From NCBI GenBank assembly GCA_000493945.1, contig AWNW01000064.1, forward strand, positions 1-7,555: a stretch of 7,555 nt of DNA. Reading direction: 5' to 3'. The notes under the pieces were generated by a model, which worked only from the letters and a program-made list of their open reading frames with translations, did not search any database and was not told the origin of the DNA. Below are positions 1 through 6,996 of the stretch, piece by piece. Source of the DNA: Candidatus Hydrogenedens terephthalaticus JGI OTU-1 (GTDB lineage Bacteria > Hydrogenedentota > Hydrogenedentia > Hydrogenedentales > Hydrogenedentaceae). Positions within the stretch are counted from its first letter, which is position 1; every line of letters begins with the position of its first letter. The position numbers were made by a program, and so were the translations under genes.

Positions 1-546
1 ATTTGCTTCATCCCACCAAACAGTTCCTGTTGGATTAAAATCGGTAATTAATTGAATTCGTATCGCAACCGCACCTGAAGGGACGGAGGTTTCAGGATGT
101 TTTTCTAAAAACTCTTTTACAGTTCTGATAGCAATTTTGCTGGCTTCTTCTATGGGATATCCATAAACACCACAACTAATCGCTGGAAAAGCAATCGTTT
201 TTACTTTATTTTCAATTGCTACTTCCAAAGAACGGATATGGCAGTTTTTTAAAAGTTCGGGCTCGCCATGTTTCCCATCACGGTATACAGGACCTACAGT
301 ATGAATTACATACTTCGCAGGTAATTTTCCTCCTGTGGTTATCTTCGCATCGCCTGTTTCACAACCACCCAATTTTTTACATTCTTCTAAAATTGCTGGA
401 CCACCTGCTCGATGAATGGCTCCATCAACTCCACCTCCGCCTAATAGTGATTTATTTGCGGCATTGACAATTGCATCTGTCGTTTCTTTTGTTATATCGC
501 CTTGGATAACCTGTATTACGCTATTTCCGACTTTGAGTTCAGCCAT
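1..546 (-). CDS. Macro-domain protein, MacroD/YmdB type (C-terminus cut by window edge)
   Basis: The frame is open from an ATG at 546 to the window edge, giving 182 residues without a stop. AAAGGAGGTG lies just upstream (551-560). Macro-domain signatures are all present: QGDIT (15-19), NAAN (28-31), the glycine-rich loop GGGGVDGAIHRAGG (36-49) with the catalytic-type Asp41 and His45, ETGDAKIT (63-70), YVIHTVGP (79-86) and ISCGVYGYP (123-131). The family binds ADP-ribose; MacroD-type members remove mono-ADP-ribose from acidic side chains or deacetylate O-acetyl-ADP-ribose in the cytoplasm. YmdB-type proteins are about 175-180 residues, so only a few residues should be missing. The visible end (163-182, with a WWDEAN tail) differs from the usual C-terminal strand I remember for the family. 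It is the last visible gene of a run starting with PilZ, 41 nt after the glycosidase stop. I am sure of the family; substrate and physiological role are open. Confidence 0.93.
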   Translation of the reverse strand, partial: MAELKVGNSVIQVIQGDITKETTDAIVNAANKSLLGGGGVDGAIHRAGGPAILEECKKLGGCETGDAKITTGGKLPAKYVIHTVGPVYRDGKHGEPELLKNCHIRSLEVAIENKVKTIAFPAISCGVYGYPIEEASKIAIRTVKEFLEKHPETSVPSGAVAIRIQLITDFNPTGTVWWDEAN

Positions 547-587
547 AGAACACCTCCTTTCCGTTTACACGAAGAAACCCTACAATA

Positions 588-2603
588 TTATTGTAACTCA
601 ATTACTCCTATATCATAAATGTGAACTTGTGGCACAACTATTCTATATTGATTTTTCTCCTCTACAATATTAATAGGAATTTGAGCAGGGGCGATATAAG
701 CCCTTATAGGTTTCTTATCTGAGGGAATACATGCTTTAGGGATAGTAATCATAATCCCCTGAACTATTGGAACCCCTTCTACTATATGTCGTTCAGGACT
801 CAAATATCCTTCTACACCACGATTAACTAAATTCAGCAATATTTGATTTTCCCGTTGTCGAGCAGATAATTCTATATACCATGGTCCTTCATGATGGATT
901 AACTTTTCTGTGCCCAACTCATTCATCCAGAACGCTAATATTTGACGATAAGCAGGAACAGGATGGGAATCGTAGTATTTAAAGAAAGGACCATGGATAG
1001 CAAGAACCATTCCCTCTCCCTGTTTTGTTAATGTGGCGGGAGGAAATTCTGTTTCGTCTCTTCCTTGCTCTTGATTCCTCATAATACTAAAAATTCCTCT
1101 TGCTGTAATAGTGCGAATCTTTTGATATTCGCCTGCGGTAGGAACGGCACTACCACCGGGAACAGGTAACCAACCTTTTATCTTCCCTTCTACAGGTTCA
1201 ATACCCAACCATTCTCCATATTTTTCTGCAAGGAAGGAACCCGAAAGGATTAATTTTCCTCCTTTCTGGACATATTCTTTCATAGCGGATATTACTGGGT
1301 CTGGAACTGCAGAACGCTCTGGAACAACGACTACGGAATATTGAGATATATTTTTTGTCAATGTATCCTCATTTAATATGTCAACAGAGTATCCTGCTTC
1401 CAGTAACATTGTTACTGCACCTTCTACTGGCTGAAGAACGGCTCCATATTTGTGGTATAACGGCTCATTCTCTTTATAAAATGTTGTCTCACTATGAAGA
1501 ACGGCTATCTGGGGAAGTGTTTTTGTCTTAAAACACCATTCTTTTCGCTCCCGACAGAATTCCCCTGCCTTTGCTAATAGGTCTGTATGCCAATCTACGA
1601 GGCGTCCGGATCGTTTCGGATTGTCATAAATAAAGACAGACCCACCCTGTGCCAATACTTCCGAAAGTTCCTGACATAGGTGAGGGACTGTCTTCATTAC
1701 TTTCCCGATACTGGATGAATGAATAAAACTCCATGCCATTAAATCCCATGGTTTGCCTCGTGAAGCAAGGAAACGGGCTTCATAAGATGCTTCTTGAGCA
1801 CCAAAAGAAGGTGTAAAATCGCCACTAAGATAGTCAACATTTACTGTAATTGGTTCGGGTTGACGCATCGTATAAAGCCAATTGCTACATACCATGCAGG
1901 ATGGTTTTACTTTATGAACAGCATCCACTATCTGCTGAACATGTTTATCAAATAAATTTCTGTGAAACGCTGTCCATTCTTCCCAGTGGGAGTCATCTTT
2001 TTTAACTGGTATCTCTTTTATTCCTGTCGTCTCTGTAAATTTTTGTTTACAGCGGTCACACCAACATGGATAACTTGCCCAATTTTCCCCATCAATCCAC
2101 ATACCATCAATGTCATATTCCTGAACCACTTCCAGAAGTTGCGGTATCATTAATTTTGTGTCATAATCGCTTGTCCTACAGGTATTGTCGCGGTCTAATG
2201 TCCCATCTGCTTTTTTTCTCCCCCAATCAGGATTTAGTTCAATGGCTCGTGTATCCCATACGCCTGAATAATGAATAGAAAGCGGAATGTTCAACTCTCT
2301 GGTAACATCTCTCCAAACACGAAGTGCATCGTTTACAATACCCGGTGAAGGTGAACCGATTTTTGTTGGATAGCCTGTATAACCCGGATGTCCTTTACAG
2401 TCATACTGCACAAAATCGGGCTTCACTTTTATTAAAAATTGGCGTATCTGCTCTGCGTCAACCTCCTTGCCTAATTCCGTATCATGAGCATTGGGATGCA
2501 GGTCAAAATGAATACCAAAGAAACTATCTTCATGCCAGTTCGGAGTTTGTGCAAAGGAACAATAAGCCAGAAAAATAAATAAAGTAAATAGAACATACCT
2601 CAT
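588..2603 (-). CDS. Secreted TIM-barrel glycoside hydrolase, alpha-L-fucosidase/GHL-like
   Basis: This 671-residue protein is probably exported and cleaves glycans in the periplasm or outside the cell. Residues 1-18 form a signal peptide with a likely signal peptidase I site (SFA|QT). The lipobox position is wrong for a lipoprotein, because Tyr precedes the Cys. Residues about 22-350 look like a glycosidase barrel: FGIHFDLHP (29-37) resembles the GH29 FGIFIHWG region, LSIHYSG (108-114) follows, and DIDGMWIDGEN (164-174) carries Asp171 and Glu173 as candidate catalytic residues. A Cys cluster, PCWCDRC (179-185), follows. Residues about 364-455 resemble the flavodoxin-like 'trimerisation' domain of GH42 and related enzymes (QIAVLHSE, VVVVPE, GGKLILSG). 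A beta-rich C-terminal region ends the protein. The start is supported by AAGGAG 9 nt upstream. Fucosidase activity is a guess from similarity; the family could equally be GHL6- or GH151-like. Confidence 0.8.
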   Translation of the reverse strand: MRYVLFTLFIFLAYCSFAQTPNWHEDSFFGIHFDLHPNAHDTELGKEVDAEQIRQFLIKVKPDFVQYDCKGHPGYTGYPTKIGSPSPGIVNDALRVWRDVTRELNIPLSIHYSGVWDTRAIELNPDWGRKKADGTLDRDNTCRTSDYDTKLMIPQLLEVVQEYDIDGMWIDGENWASYPCWCDRCKQKFTETTGIKEIPVKKDDSHWEEWTAFHRNLFDKHVQQIVDAVHKVKPSCMVCSNWLYTMRQPEPITVNVDYLSGDFTPSFGAQEASYEARFLASRGKPWDLMAWSFIHSSSIGKVMKTVPHLCQELSEVLAQGGSVFIYDNPKRSGRLVDWHTDLLAKAGEFCRERKEWCFKTKTLPQIAVLHSETTFYKENEPLYHKYGAVLQPVEGAVTMLLEAGYSVDILNEDTLTKNISQYSVVVVPERSAVPDPVISAMKEYVQKGGKLILSGSFLAEKYGEWLGIEPVEGKIKGWLPVPGGSAVPTAGEYQKIRTITARGIFSIMRNQEQGRDETEFPPATLTKQGEGMVLAIHGPFFKYYDSHPVPAYRQILAFWMNELGTEKLIHHEGPWYIELSARQRENQILLNLVNRGVEGYLSPERHIVEGVPIVQGIMITIPKACIPSDKKPIRAYIAPAQIPINIVEEKNQYRIVVPQVHIYDIGVIELQ

Positions 2604-2657
2604 AGAACCATACTCCTTCTGTTTATTGATAAGTCATATATTGTTTTTGGAAATTGA

Positions 2658-2933
2658 TTAAAAAATGCGTTCGATATTGTTGGGAGAATTGGTATCTTTA
2701 CTATTGGGCTTTTCATTGTTCAGTTCGCGATATAGACCCATTTCAAGGTCTTCTTTACCCGACTCGTATTCTTCAATCGAAACACTACCGATTACCTGAA
2801 CTTTAAGTTTCGTCTCACAACAAACAAATTCGACACCCGTTCCTTGAGGCAGTAAATTCGGATATTCAAAAGATTTCCATTTCTTAGCAGGTCTACCACC
2901 GGACCACATTGTAACAACATACACTGTTCTCAT
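2658..2933 (-). CDS. Small protein of unknown function, downstream of PilZ gene
   Basis: This 91-residue protein matches nothing I can name. The first 55 or so residues look like a compact folded domain, beta-rich with aromatic residues: VYVVTMWSGGRPAKKWKSF (4-22), then LPQGTGVEFVCCETKLKVQV (28-47) and an acidic IEEYESGKEDLE stretch (53-64). The last 20-25 residues are Asn/Lys/Ser-rich and probably disordered. It has no signal peptide or membrane segment, so it should be cytoplasmic. Its ATG sits 10 nt after the TAG stop of the PilZ gene, and that stop is part of the only Shine-Dalgarno-like sequence (TAGGAT). Translational coupling to the PilZ gene is therefore likely. A working link to PilZ is inference from this spacing. 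The two adjacent cysteines (38-39) do not form a recognisable metal site. Confidence 0.8.
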   Translation of the reverse strand: MRTVYVVTMWSGGRPAKKWKSFEYPNLLPQGTGVEFVCCETKLKVQVIGSVSIEEYESGKEDLEMGLYRELNNEKPNSKDTNSPNNIERIF

Positions 2934-2943
2934 AATAATAATC

Positions 2944-3441
2944 CTATAACCCGATTGTTTTGTCTAACTCATCTAAAAAATAATGTAAAACTTTTTGGTC
3001 ATCTTCACCCATCTTCTTGAATTGGATACCCGAAGCAAAACCTCCTTTTTCCGGTAGTTGCTTTGTCCATCGCACCATACCTGTTGCCTTAATATGTCTT
3101 CCACCACTAACTTCAATATTTAAATTAATATTTTGTCCTATGTCAAAACTCTGATGGGTAAATAAAGCACATCCTTCGGCACTCAGGTCAAGCAATCTAC
3201 CTTTGATTGGTAACTGTTCTACCGTCCAGACATCATCTCTACCAGACTGGAAACCAATAGGCAAACCTATCCGCACATGGCATAAATGCCGTATCGTTCT
3301 GCGTCGTTTATGTCGGAGTTCGCGGCTTTCCTCCGCACTTGCCATCGTTTCTAATTGTTGTATTCTATCATATAGAGCCTGATAGCGTTGAAGCAGATCT
3401 CTGTCCGCCTGTCTTCGTATAAATTTTCTTCGTTCTTGCAC
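2944..3441 (-). CDS. PilZ-domain protein with N-terminal helical extension
   Basis: This 165-residue cytoplasmic protein is a likely cyclic-di-GMP receptor. The PilZ core occupies roughly residues 46-160. It has an RxxxR motif (Arg47 to Arg51, in RRRTIRH) and a DxSxxG motif (Asp85, Ser87, Gly90, in DLSAEG), the two ligand-binding signatures of the family. The end of the PilZ barrel is visible as GMVRW (121-125) and ASGIQF (136-141), followed by a C-terminal helix. Before the core is a charged, probably coiled helix (about 11-45). The protein opens with ERRKFIRR, which itself contains a second RxxxR (Arg5 to Arg9). The start is GTG at 3441 with a weak AGAGAG upstream; the nearby ATG at 3457 is in another frame. 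It leads a tight unit with the 91-residue gene. The regulated process (motility, exopolysaccharide, adhesion) cannot be read from the sequence. Confidence 0.9.
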   Translation of the reverse strand: MQERRKFIRRQADRDLLQRYQALYDRIQQLETMASAEESRELRHKRRRTIRHLCHVRIGLPIGFQSGRDDVWTVEQLPIKGRLLDLSAEGCALFTHQSFDIGQNINLNIEVSGGRHIKATGMVRWTKQLPEKGGFASGIQFKKMGEDDQKVLHYFLDELDKTIGL

Positions 3442-3581
3442 TTTTGTCTCTCTTCATGTTAAAGGTATTATTTTTTATTAGATTAATTTACCAAATTAAA
3501 CACTAAAGAGCAAGTTTTTATTTACAAAACATGGAATTATTCCCTGAATAATACAAATAAAGCATATAAAATAATCTGCGT
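3442..3581. other. 140-bp AT-rich gap, probable transcription-unit boundary
   Basis: This is the longest gap between genes in the window. It contains no open frame with coding character. A short inverted repeat, ATTATT-ccctg-AATAAT (3536-3552), lies just downstream of the heptosyltransferase stop. It has only A-T pairs in the stem and no U-run directly behind it in the transcript, so I do not call it an intrinsic terminator. The gap most likely separates the glycerophosphodiester/heptosyltransferase unit from the PilZ/glycosidase unit. Confidence 0.5.
3485..3513 (-). promoter_or_regulatory. Candidate sigma70-like promoter for the PilZ unit
   Basis: On the minus strand TTGCTC (3513-3508) and TAAATT (3490-3485) are separated by 17 nt, about 43 nt before the GTG start. 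Both hexamers are imperfect and the region is AT-rich, so a chance match is quite possible. Its position in the largest gene-free gap between the two halves of the window favours a real start here. Confidence 0.25.
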
Positions 3582-4607
3582 TTATGCATGGGACTTATTT
3601 AGGATTTTATCTACATGTTCTAATACCATTTGGGGTGTAATCAAGTTCATACAACGATGGTCTGTAGGGCATTCTGGTAATTGACATGGACCGCAGTCTA
3701 CCGGAACCCGAATGATAAACCCTCGCTCCCACGGGCTATCTGTATACTCTGGTTTTGTTGGTCCCATAATACATACTACAGGAACTCCAAATGCCACAGC
3801 GATATGACGCGGTCCACTATCATTGCATATCAACAGATCAAGATTTTTTATTACTGCTTTTAGTCGAGAGATACTATGAGATTTTGTAAAGGGGTCAATA
3901 ACTTTCACTGAACTATACTTCAAAAATTGTTCCCGAATATCCCCTTCATTCGGACCTGTAATGAGAATTGTTGCAGCATCATATTTTTCATTTAATTCAT
4001 TGGCAAGCTGAGCAAATCGTTCTGTATCCCATCGTTTACTGGGTCCAAATGAAGCACCTGGGGCTATTCCTACAACAGGTCTTTTTATCTTTTGCTCTTC
4101 CAATTCCTCTTTCCATTCGTTTTCGTCTTTCTCTGAAACAACCAGCTCCAAGCTCTGACTATCTGGAAAGACTTCTAATTCCTCACACAATTTTAAATAT
4201 TCATAAGTCATATATTGAATTTTTCGGTTTCCTGCTCCATCTTTTGGAAAAGGAACAGGATGAGTTAATAGGAAACTACGGGAATTGCAGTCATAACCTA
4301 TTCGTAGGCTTGCCCCTGTTATGAAAGACAAAAAAGCAGAACGGAAAGAATGCGGTAGAATTATTACAGCAGAATAGTGTCTATTTCTCAATTTTAAGGC
4401 ACATAAAACTTGTTGAATAGAACTATCCGACAAAGGAATTAATTCATCAATATACTCCAATCCATCAAGAAGTTCGCAGATAGATTTTTTGGCTATCACA
4501 TTTAAGGGAATATGCGGATATCGTTTCTTTATAACCCGGAATAAAGGCGTTGCCATAACTGCATCACCGATCCAATTCGGGGCAAAAATTAGAATAGATG
4601 AGAGCAT
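3582..4607 (-). CDS. waaF: ADP-heptose:LPS heptosyltransferase (GT9, WaaF/RfaF type)
   Basis: This 341-residue glycosyltransferase of family GT9 (GT-B fold) is expected to act at the inner face of the cytoplasmic membrane, moving heptose from ADP-heptose onto growing LPS core. The N-terminal motif PNWIGDAVMATPL (10-22) carries the catalytic-type Asp15. PGASFGPSKRW (183-193) with Lys191 and NDSGPRH (262-268) form the nucleotide-sugar side, followed by MGPTKPEYT (281-289). The C-terminal CGPCQLPECP...HRCM region (305-320) has Cys305, Cys308, Cys313 and Cys319, a pattern I associate with heptosyltransferase II of non-enteric bacteria. Length fits the family. ATG 4607 is the only usable start, since no start codon lies between it and the in-frame stop at 4641-4643. 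Its Shine-Dalgarno is poor, so it may depend on coupling to the transporter 59 nt upstream. The acceptor sugar, and WaaF against another GT9 transferase, are not certain. Confidence 0.9.
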   Translation of the reverse strand: MLSSILIFAPNWIGDAVMATPLFRVIKKRYPHIPLNVIAKKSICELLDGLEYIDELIPLSDSSIQQVLCALKLRNRHYSAVIILPHSFRSAFLSFITGASLRIGYDCNSRSFLLTHPVPFPKDGAGNRKIQYMTYEYLKLCEELEVFPDSQSLELVVSEKDENEWKEELEEQKIKRPVVGIAPGASFGPSKRWDTERFAQLANELNEKYDAATILITGPNEGDIREQFLKYSSVKVIDPFTKSHSISRLKAVIKNLDLLICNDSGPRHIAVAFGVPVVCIMGPTKPEYTDSPWERGFIIRVPVDCGPCQLPECPTDHRCMNLITPQMVLEHVDKILNKSHA

Positions 4608-4666
4608 ATTTGAAATGTTCTTATCCCGACTTGAAATATTTTAAAGTTTCATTTTTATACATTTGT

Positions 4667-5974
4667 TTAATCCAGGGGTTTATTATTCTTTTCATGGACA
4701 CGATACAAATACCAGGTTAAAAATGCAGTAGATACCGCAAGAGCAACGCTCATAATAAGCCCCAACATATTTGTCCTATCTATACCCATTTGCAAATTTT
4801 CCGTTTTCATAAATTTGCCTATAACCAGTTCTTGAACAACGGGTCCGATGCTTCCTATTCCGTTAATAACCCCTGTAATAGCGACTGCATTGGCTTCTCC
4901 TGCTACTGCCACCGCCGCTGCTCCAGTTAACAAACTATCCGGTCCATATAGCATAAAACCAACAATTCCAAAGCAAAAAGCAATTAAAATAGGATTTACT
5001 CCTGCATACATTACTGCAATATACCCTAAAATTGTGCCTACACTACAAACAAAGCAGACACCCGCCCAATTTCCACGGAACCATCGGTCAAGCACATAGC
5101 CGGCAACGATAGTCCCTACAACACCGGTAATATCAAATATCATGGAGTAATAACTTGCCTGGTCTACAGGTAGTCCTTGAATATTCAGGAAAGAAGGAAG
5201 CCATGAGTCTAAAGCATAACGAAGAAACTTTACAGAAAAATAGGCAACTCCCATAATAAAAATCAGCGGATTAAAGGCTACGCGCAAATATTCAGATACA
5301 GGAATATGGTCTTCCTGCGATGCTTTTATCGCCTGACCATAGTCCTCTTCCTTATCTATAATAGGAGGTAAACCGACATCTTCAGGGCGGTCTCTTTGCC
5401 ACAGCAAAATCAACGCCCAAACAAATAAAGTCAAGATGGTCATTCCAAAAAAGGACCAACGCCATCCCATTGACGCTAAAAGGAAACCGCCGATAGATTT
5501 ATAGACAATATTCGCAACGATATGGTTTGTTGTCCATATTCCCATAATGGTTCCCCGTTCATGACTACGAAGCCATCTTGAAATACCTCCGATACAACCT
5601 GGCCAGCCTGAAGCTTGAGCCAAACCATTAATAAACATAAATAAAATAAAGTTTTCAAACGAATTAGAAAAGCCAAAGATAGTATTACATACAATAGAAA
5701 TGCCCAATCCACCCAGCAAAATTACACGAGGTCCCCATTTTCTACCTATAAAACTATTTAAAAATTGTCCTATTGCATACGCAATAAGGAAAGAAGCCCA
5801 AATGTACGCAGTATCTCCTAATTCCCAACCGAAATCCTCTGCAATCCTTGTTTTACATATTGTAAAAATTTTACGAGTCATGTAATATCCGATATAGGCG
5901 ATATATGTAGAAGTTAATATTTTCCAGCGCCAAACTCGATATTCCGGACCTAAAGGTTTTAGTTCAATAGCCAT
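4667..5974 (-). CDS. OPA-family MFS organophosphate:phosphate antiporter, GlpT-like
   Basis: This 435-residue inner-membrane transporter has about 12 hydrophobic segments in two bundles of six, joined by a charged central loop (about 193-230). It belongs to the organophosphate:phosphate antiporter family, whose members exchange glycerol-3-phosphate, hexose phosphate or phosphoglycerate for phosphate. Key GlpT residues are matched: YYMTRK with Arg34 (GlpT Arg45), FLRYALDSWLP with Arg252 (GlpT Arg269), and WTTNH with His151 (GlpT His165). The family signature GWPG...RW...ERGTIMGIW (123-147) is also present. The AAGGAA ribosome site ends 6 nt before the ATG, and no other start is needed. It follows the glycerophosphodiester phosphodiesterase by 77 nt, so glycerol-3-phosphate is the most likely substrate. 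That assignment is inference from context; the family and phosphate-binding residues are seen directly. Confidence 0.9.
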   Translation of the reverse strand: MAIELKPLGPEYRVWRWKILTSTYIAYIGYYMTRKIFTICKTRIAEDFGWELGDTAYIWASFLIAYAIGQFLNSFIGRKWGPRVILLGGLGISIVCNTIFGFSNSFENFILFMFINGLAQASGWPGCIGGISRWLRSHERGTIMGIWTTNHIVANIVYKSIGGFLLASMGWRWSFFGMTILTLFVWALILLWQRDRPEDVGLPPIIDKEEDYGQAIKASQEDHIPVSEYLRVAFNPLIFIMGVAYFSVKFLRYALDSWLPSFLNIQGLPVDQASYYSMIFDITGVVGTIVAGYVLDRWFRGNWAGVCFVCSVGTILGYIAVMYAGVNPILIAFCFGIVGFMLYGPDSLLTGAAAVAVAGEANAVAITGVINGIGSIGPVVQELVIGKFMKTENLQMGIDRTNMLGLIMSVALAVSTAFLTWYLYRVHEKNNKPLD

Positions 5975-5980
5975 AAAAAC

Positions 5981-6022
5981 TTCCTTAATCTTTTGTTTAT
6001 ATTTTAAATATATCTTTTAAGG
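5981..6022 (-). promoter_or_regulatory. Inverted repeat over the transporter ribosome binding site
   Basis: In the transcript, CCUUAA (6022-6017) can pair with UUAAGG (5988-5983), which includes the AAGG of the transporter's Shine-Dalgarno (5986-5981). Between them lies a nested repeat, TATATTT-A-AAATATA (6012-5998). The outer stem is only 6 bp with an uneven internal loop, so its stability is marginal. If it forms, it would lower translation of the transporter relative to the gene before it. It could also be a chance product of AT-rich sequence. Confidence 0.3.
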
Positions 6023-6051
6023 AACTAATAAATTGGAGCCCTTTTTATTCA

Positions 6052-6996
6052 TTATTTCGTTTTGCCCATTTCCTGCAGAACTTTAAGGGCGACATCAGGC
6101 TTATTGGTAATAATTCCGTCTACACCCCATCCCGCAAACTTTTTCATTTCTTCTTCATCATCTACCGTCCATACTGCTACGGTTGCACCAGTTGCATGGA
6201 ATTGGTCTATCCGTTCTTTGGTAAGATGCTTCCGATTAACATTCATTCCTGCCACATTCAACAATTTTCCAAATAGTACATAATAATTCCACCATTCTGG
6301 GTGTTCTTCCGATTCTTCTCCCAAAAATTCTATCCGCAAATCGGGTGCTTCATTAATTAAGGTAAAACAAATCACAGGTGAAAAGGTTTGTAATACTACT
6401 TGTTTTTCCATCTTCATTTTACGCACGGCTTTAACCGTTTCGCGTGCTAATATAATGTTCCGCGATTTGCTGCCATAAATCACATCTTCTAATTGCTTTT
6501 TTAATTCGGAAGTCATTTTATCCTTACCGGCAATATTCATTATAATCAACGGCAAAACAGGAGTATCATTATCACTGCTTTTTAATTCAATATATACTCC
6601 GATTTTCCCTTTCGCCAGTTTTAATGCATCTTCTAAAGAGGGCAATGTTTCTCCTTTATATTCCGGGGAGAACCAGAATCCCGCATCTAATTTTTTTATC
6701 TCATCCCACTTTTTTTCAGTTACCTTTCCTTCCACACCGGTTACTCTTTTTAATTCATCGTCGTGTATCACAACCAATTTATCATCTGCGGTAAGATGAA
6801 CATCCAATTCAAACCAGTTTGCTTTTAATTCCATTGCTTTTTTAAAGGATGCTAATGTGTTTTCCGGGGCATAGGCACTGGCTCCACGATGAGCAATAAC
6901 ATCAATACAGCCTTCGGGTGCTCCTGGAACAAATCCTGTGGCACATCCAAAACATAACATCGGAGTAATGAATATCCAATACCTCATTTCAAACAT
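6052..6996 (-). CDS. Glycerophosphodiester phosphodiesterase, exported (GDPD family)
   Basis: This enzyme of 314 residues hydrolyses glycerophosphodiesters, the deacylated phospholipid headgroups, to glycerol-3-phosphate and an alcohol. The GDPD barrel motifs are complete: HRGASAYAPENT (36-47) with catalytic His36, FELDVHLT (62-69) with metal ligands Glu63 and Asp65, HDD (78-80) with His78, YIELK (135-139) with Glu137, then AVWTVDD (274-280) and GVDGIITNKPD (291-301). About 30 extra residues lie between Glu137 and LQTFSP (202-207) compared with a small cytoplasmic enzyme such as UgpQ. I start it at ATG 6996, because AAAGGAG lies 6 nt upstream (7003-7009); an in-frame ATG at 7059 has no such site. 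That gives a hydrophobic leader (5-21) ending in CFGCATG, so it is secreted or an atypical lipoprotein. With the OPA transporter next, it forms a GlpQ-GlpT-like scavenging pair. Confidence 0.92.
   Translation of the reverse strand: MFEMRYWIFITPMLCFGCATGFVPGAPEGCIDVIAHRGASAYAPENTLASFKKAMELKANWFELDVHLTADDKLVVIHDDELKRVTGVEGKVTEKKWDEIKKLDAGFWFSPEYKGETLPSLEDALKLAKGKIGVYIELKSSDNDTPVLPLIIMNIAGKDKMTSELKKQLEDVIYGSKSRNIILARETVKAVRKMKMEKQVVLQTFSPVICFTLINEAPDLRIEFLGEESEEHPEWWNYYVLFGKLLNVAGMNVNRKHLTKERIDQFHATGATVAVWTVDDEEEMKKFAGWGVDGIITNKPDVALKVLQEMGKTK

Noticed and set aside
581..595. Palindrome TACAAT-att-ATTGTA at the glycosidase stop codon
   Set aside because: The stem is 6 bp and almost all A-T, with no U-run after it in the transcript, so it is not a convincing terminator.
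216..673. Plus-strand open frames across 216-673
   Set aside because: They lie antisense to the macro-domain gene and the end of the glycosidase gene, whose protein motifs are unambiguous, and they show no recognisable protein features.
1962..2578. Plus-strand open frames opposite the glycosidase
   Set aside because: These are antisense shadows of a well-supported coding frame, without ribosome sites or domains.
3533..3552. Overlapping short inverted repeats (GGAATTATTCC and ATTATT/AATAAT)
   Set aside because: They have low stem stability, a very small loop in the first, and no T-tract. They could be chance in AT-rich DNA.
5476..5712. Minus-strand 78-codon frame inside the transporter gene
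   Set aside because: It is an overlapping alternative frame of a gene whose membrane segments and phosphate-binding residues are clearly preserved.
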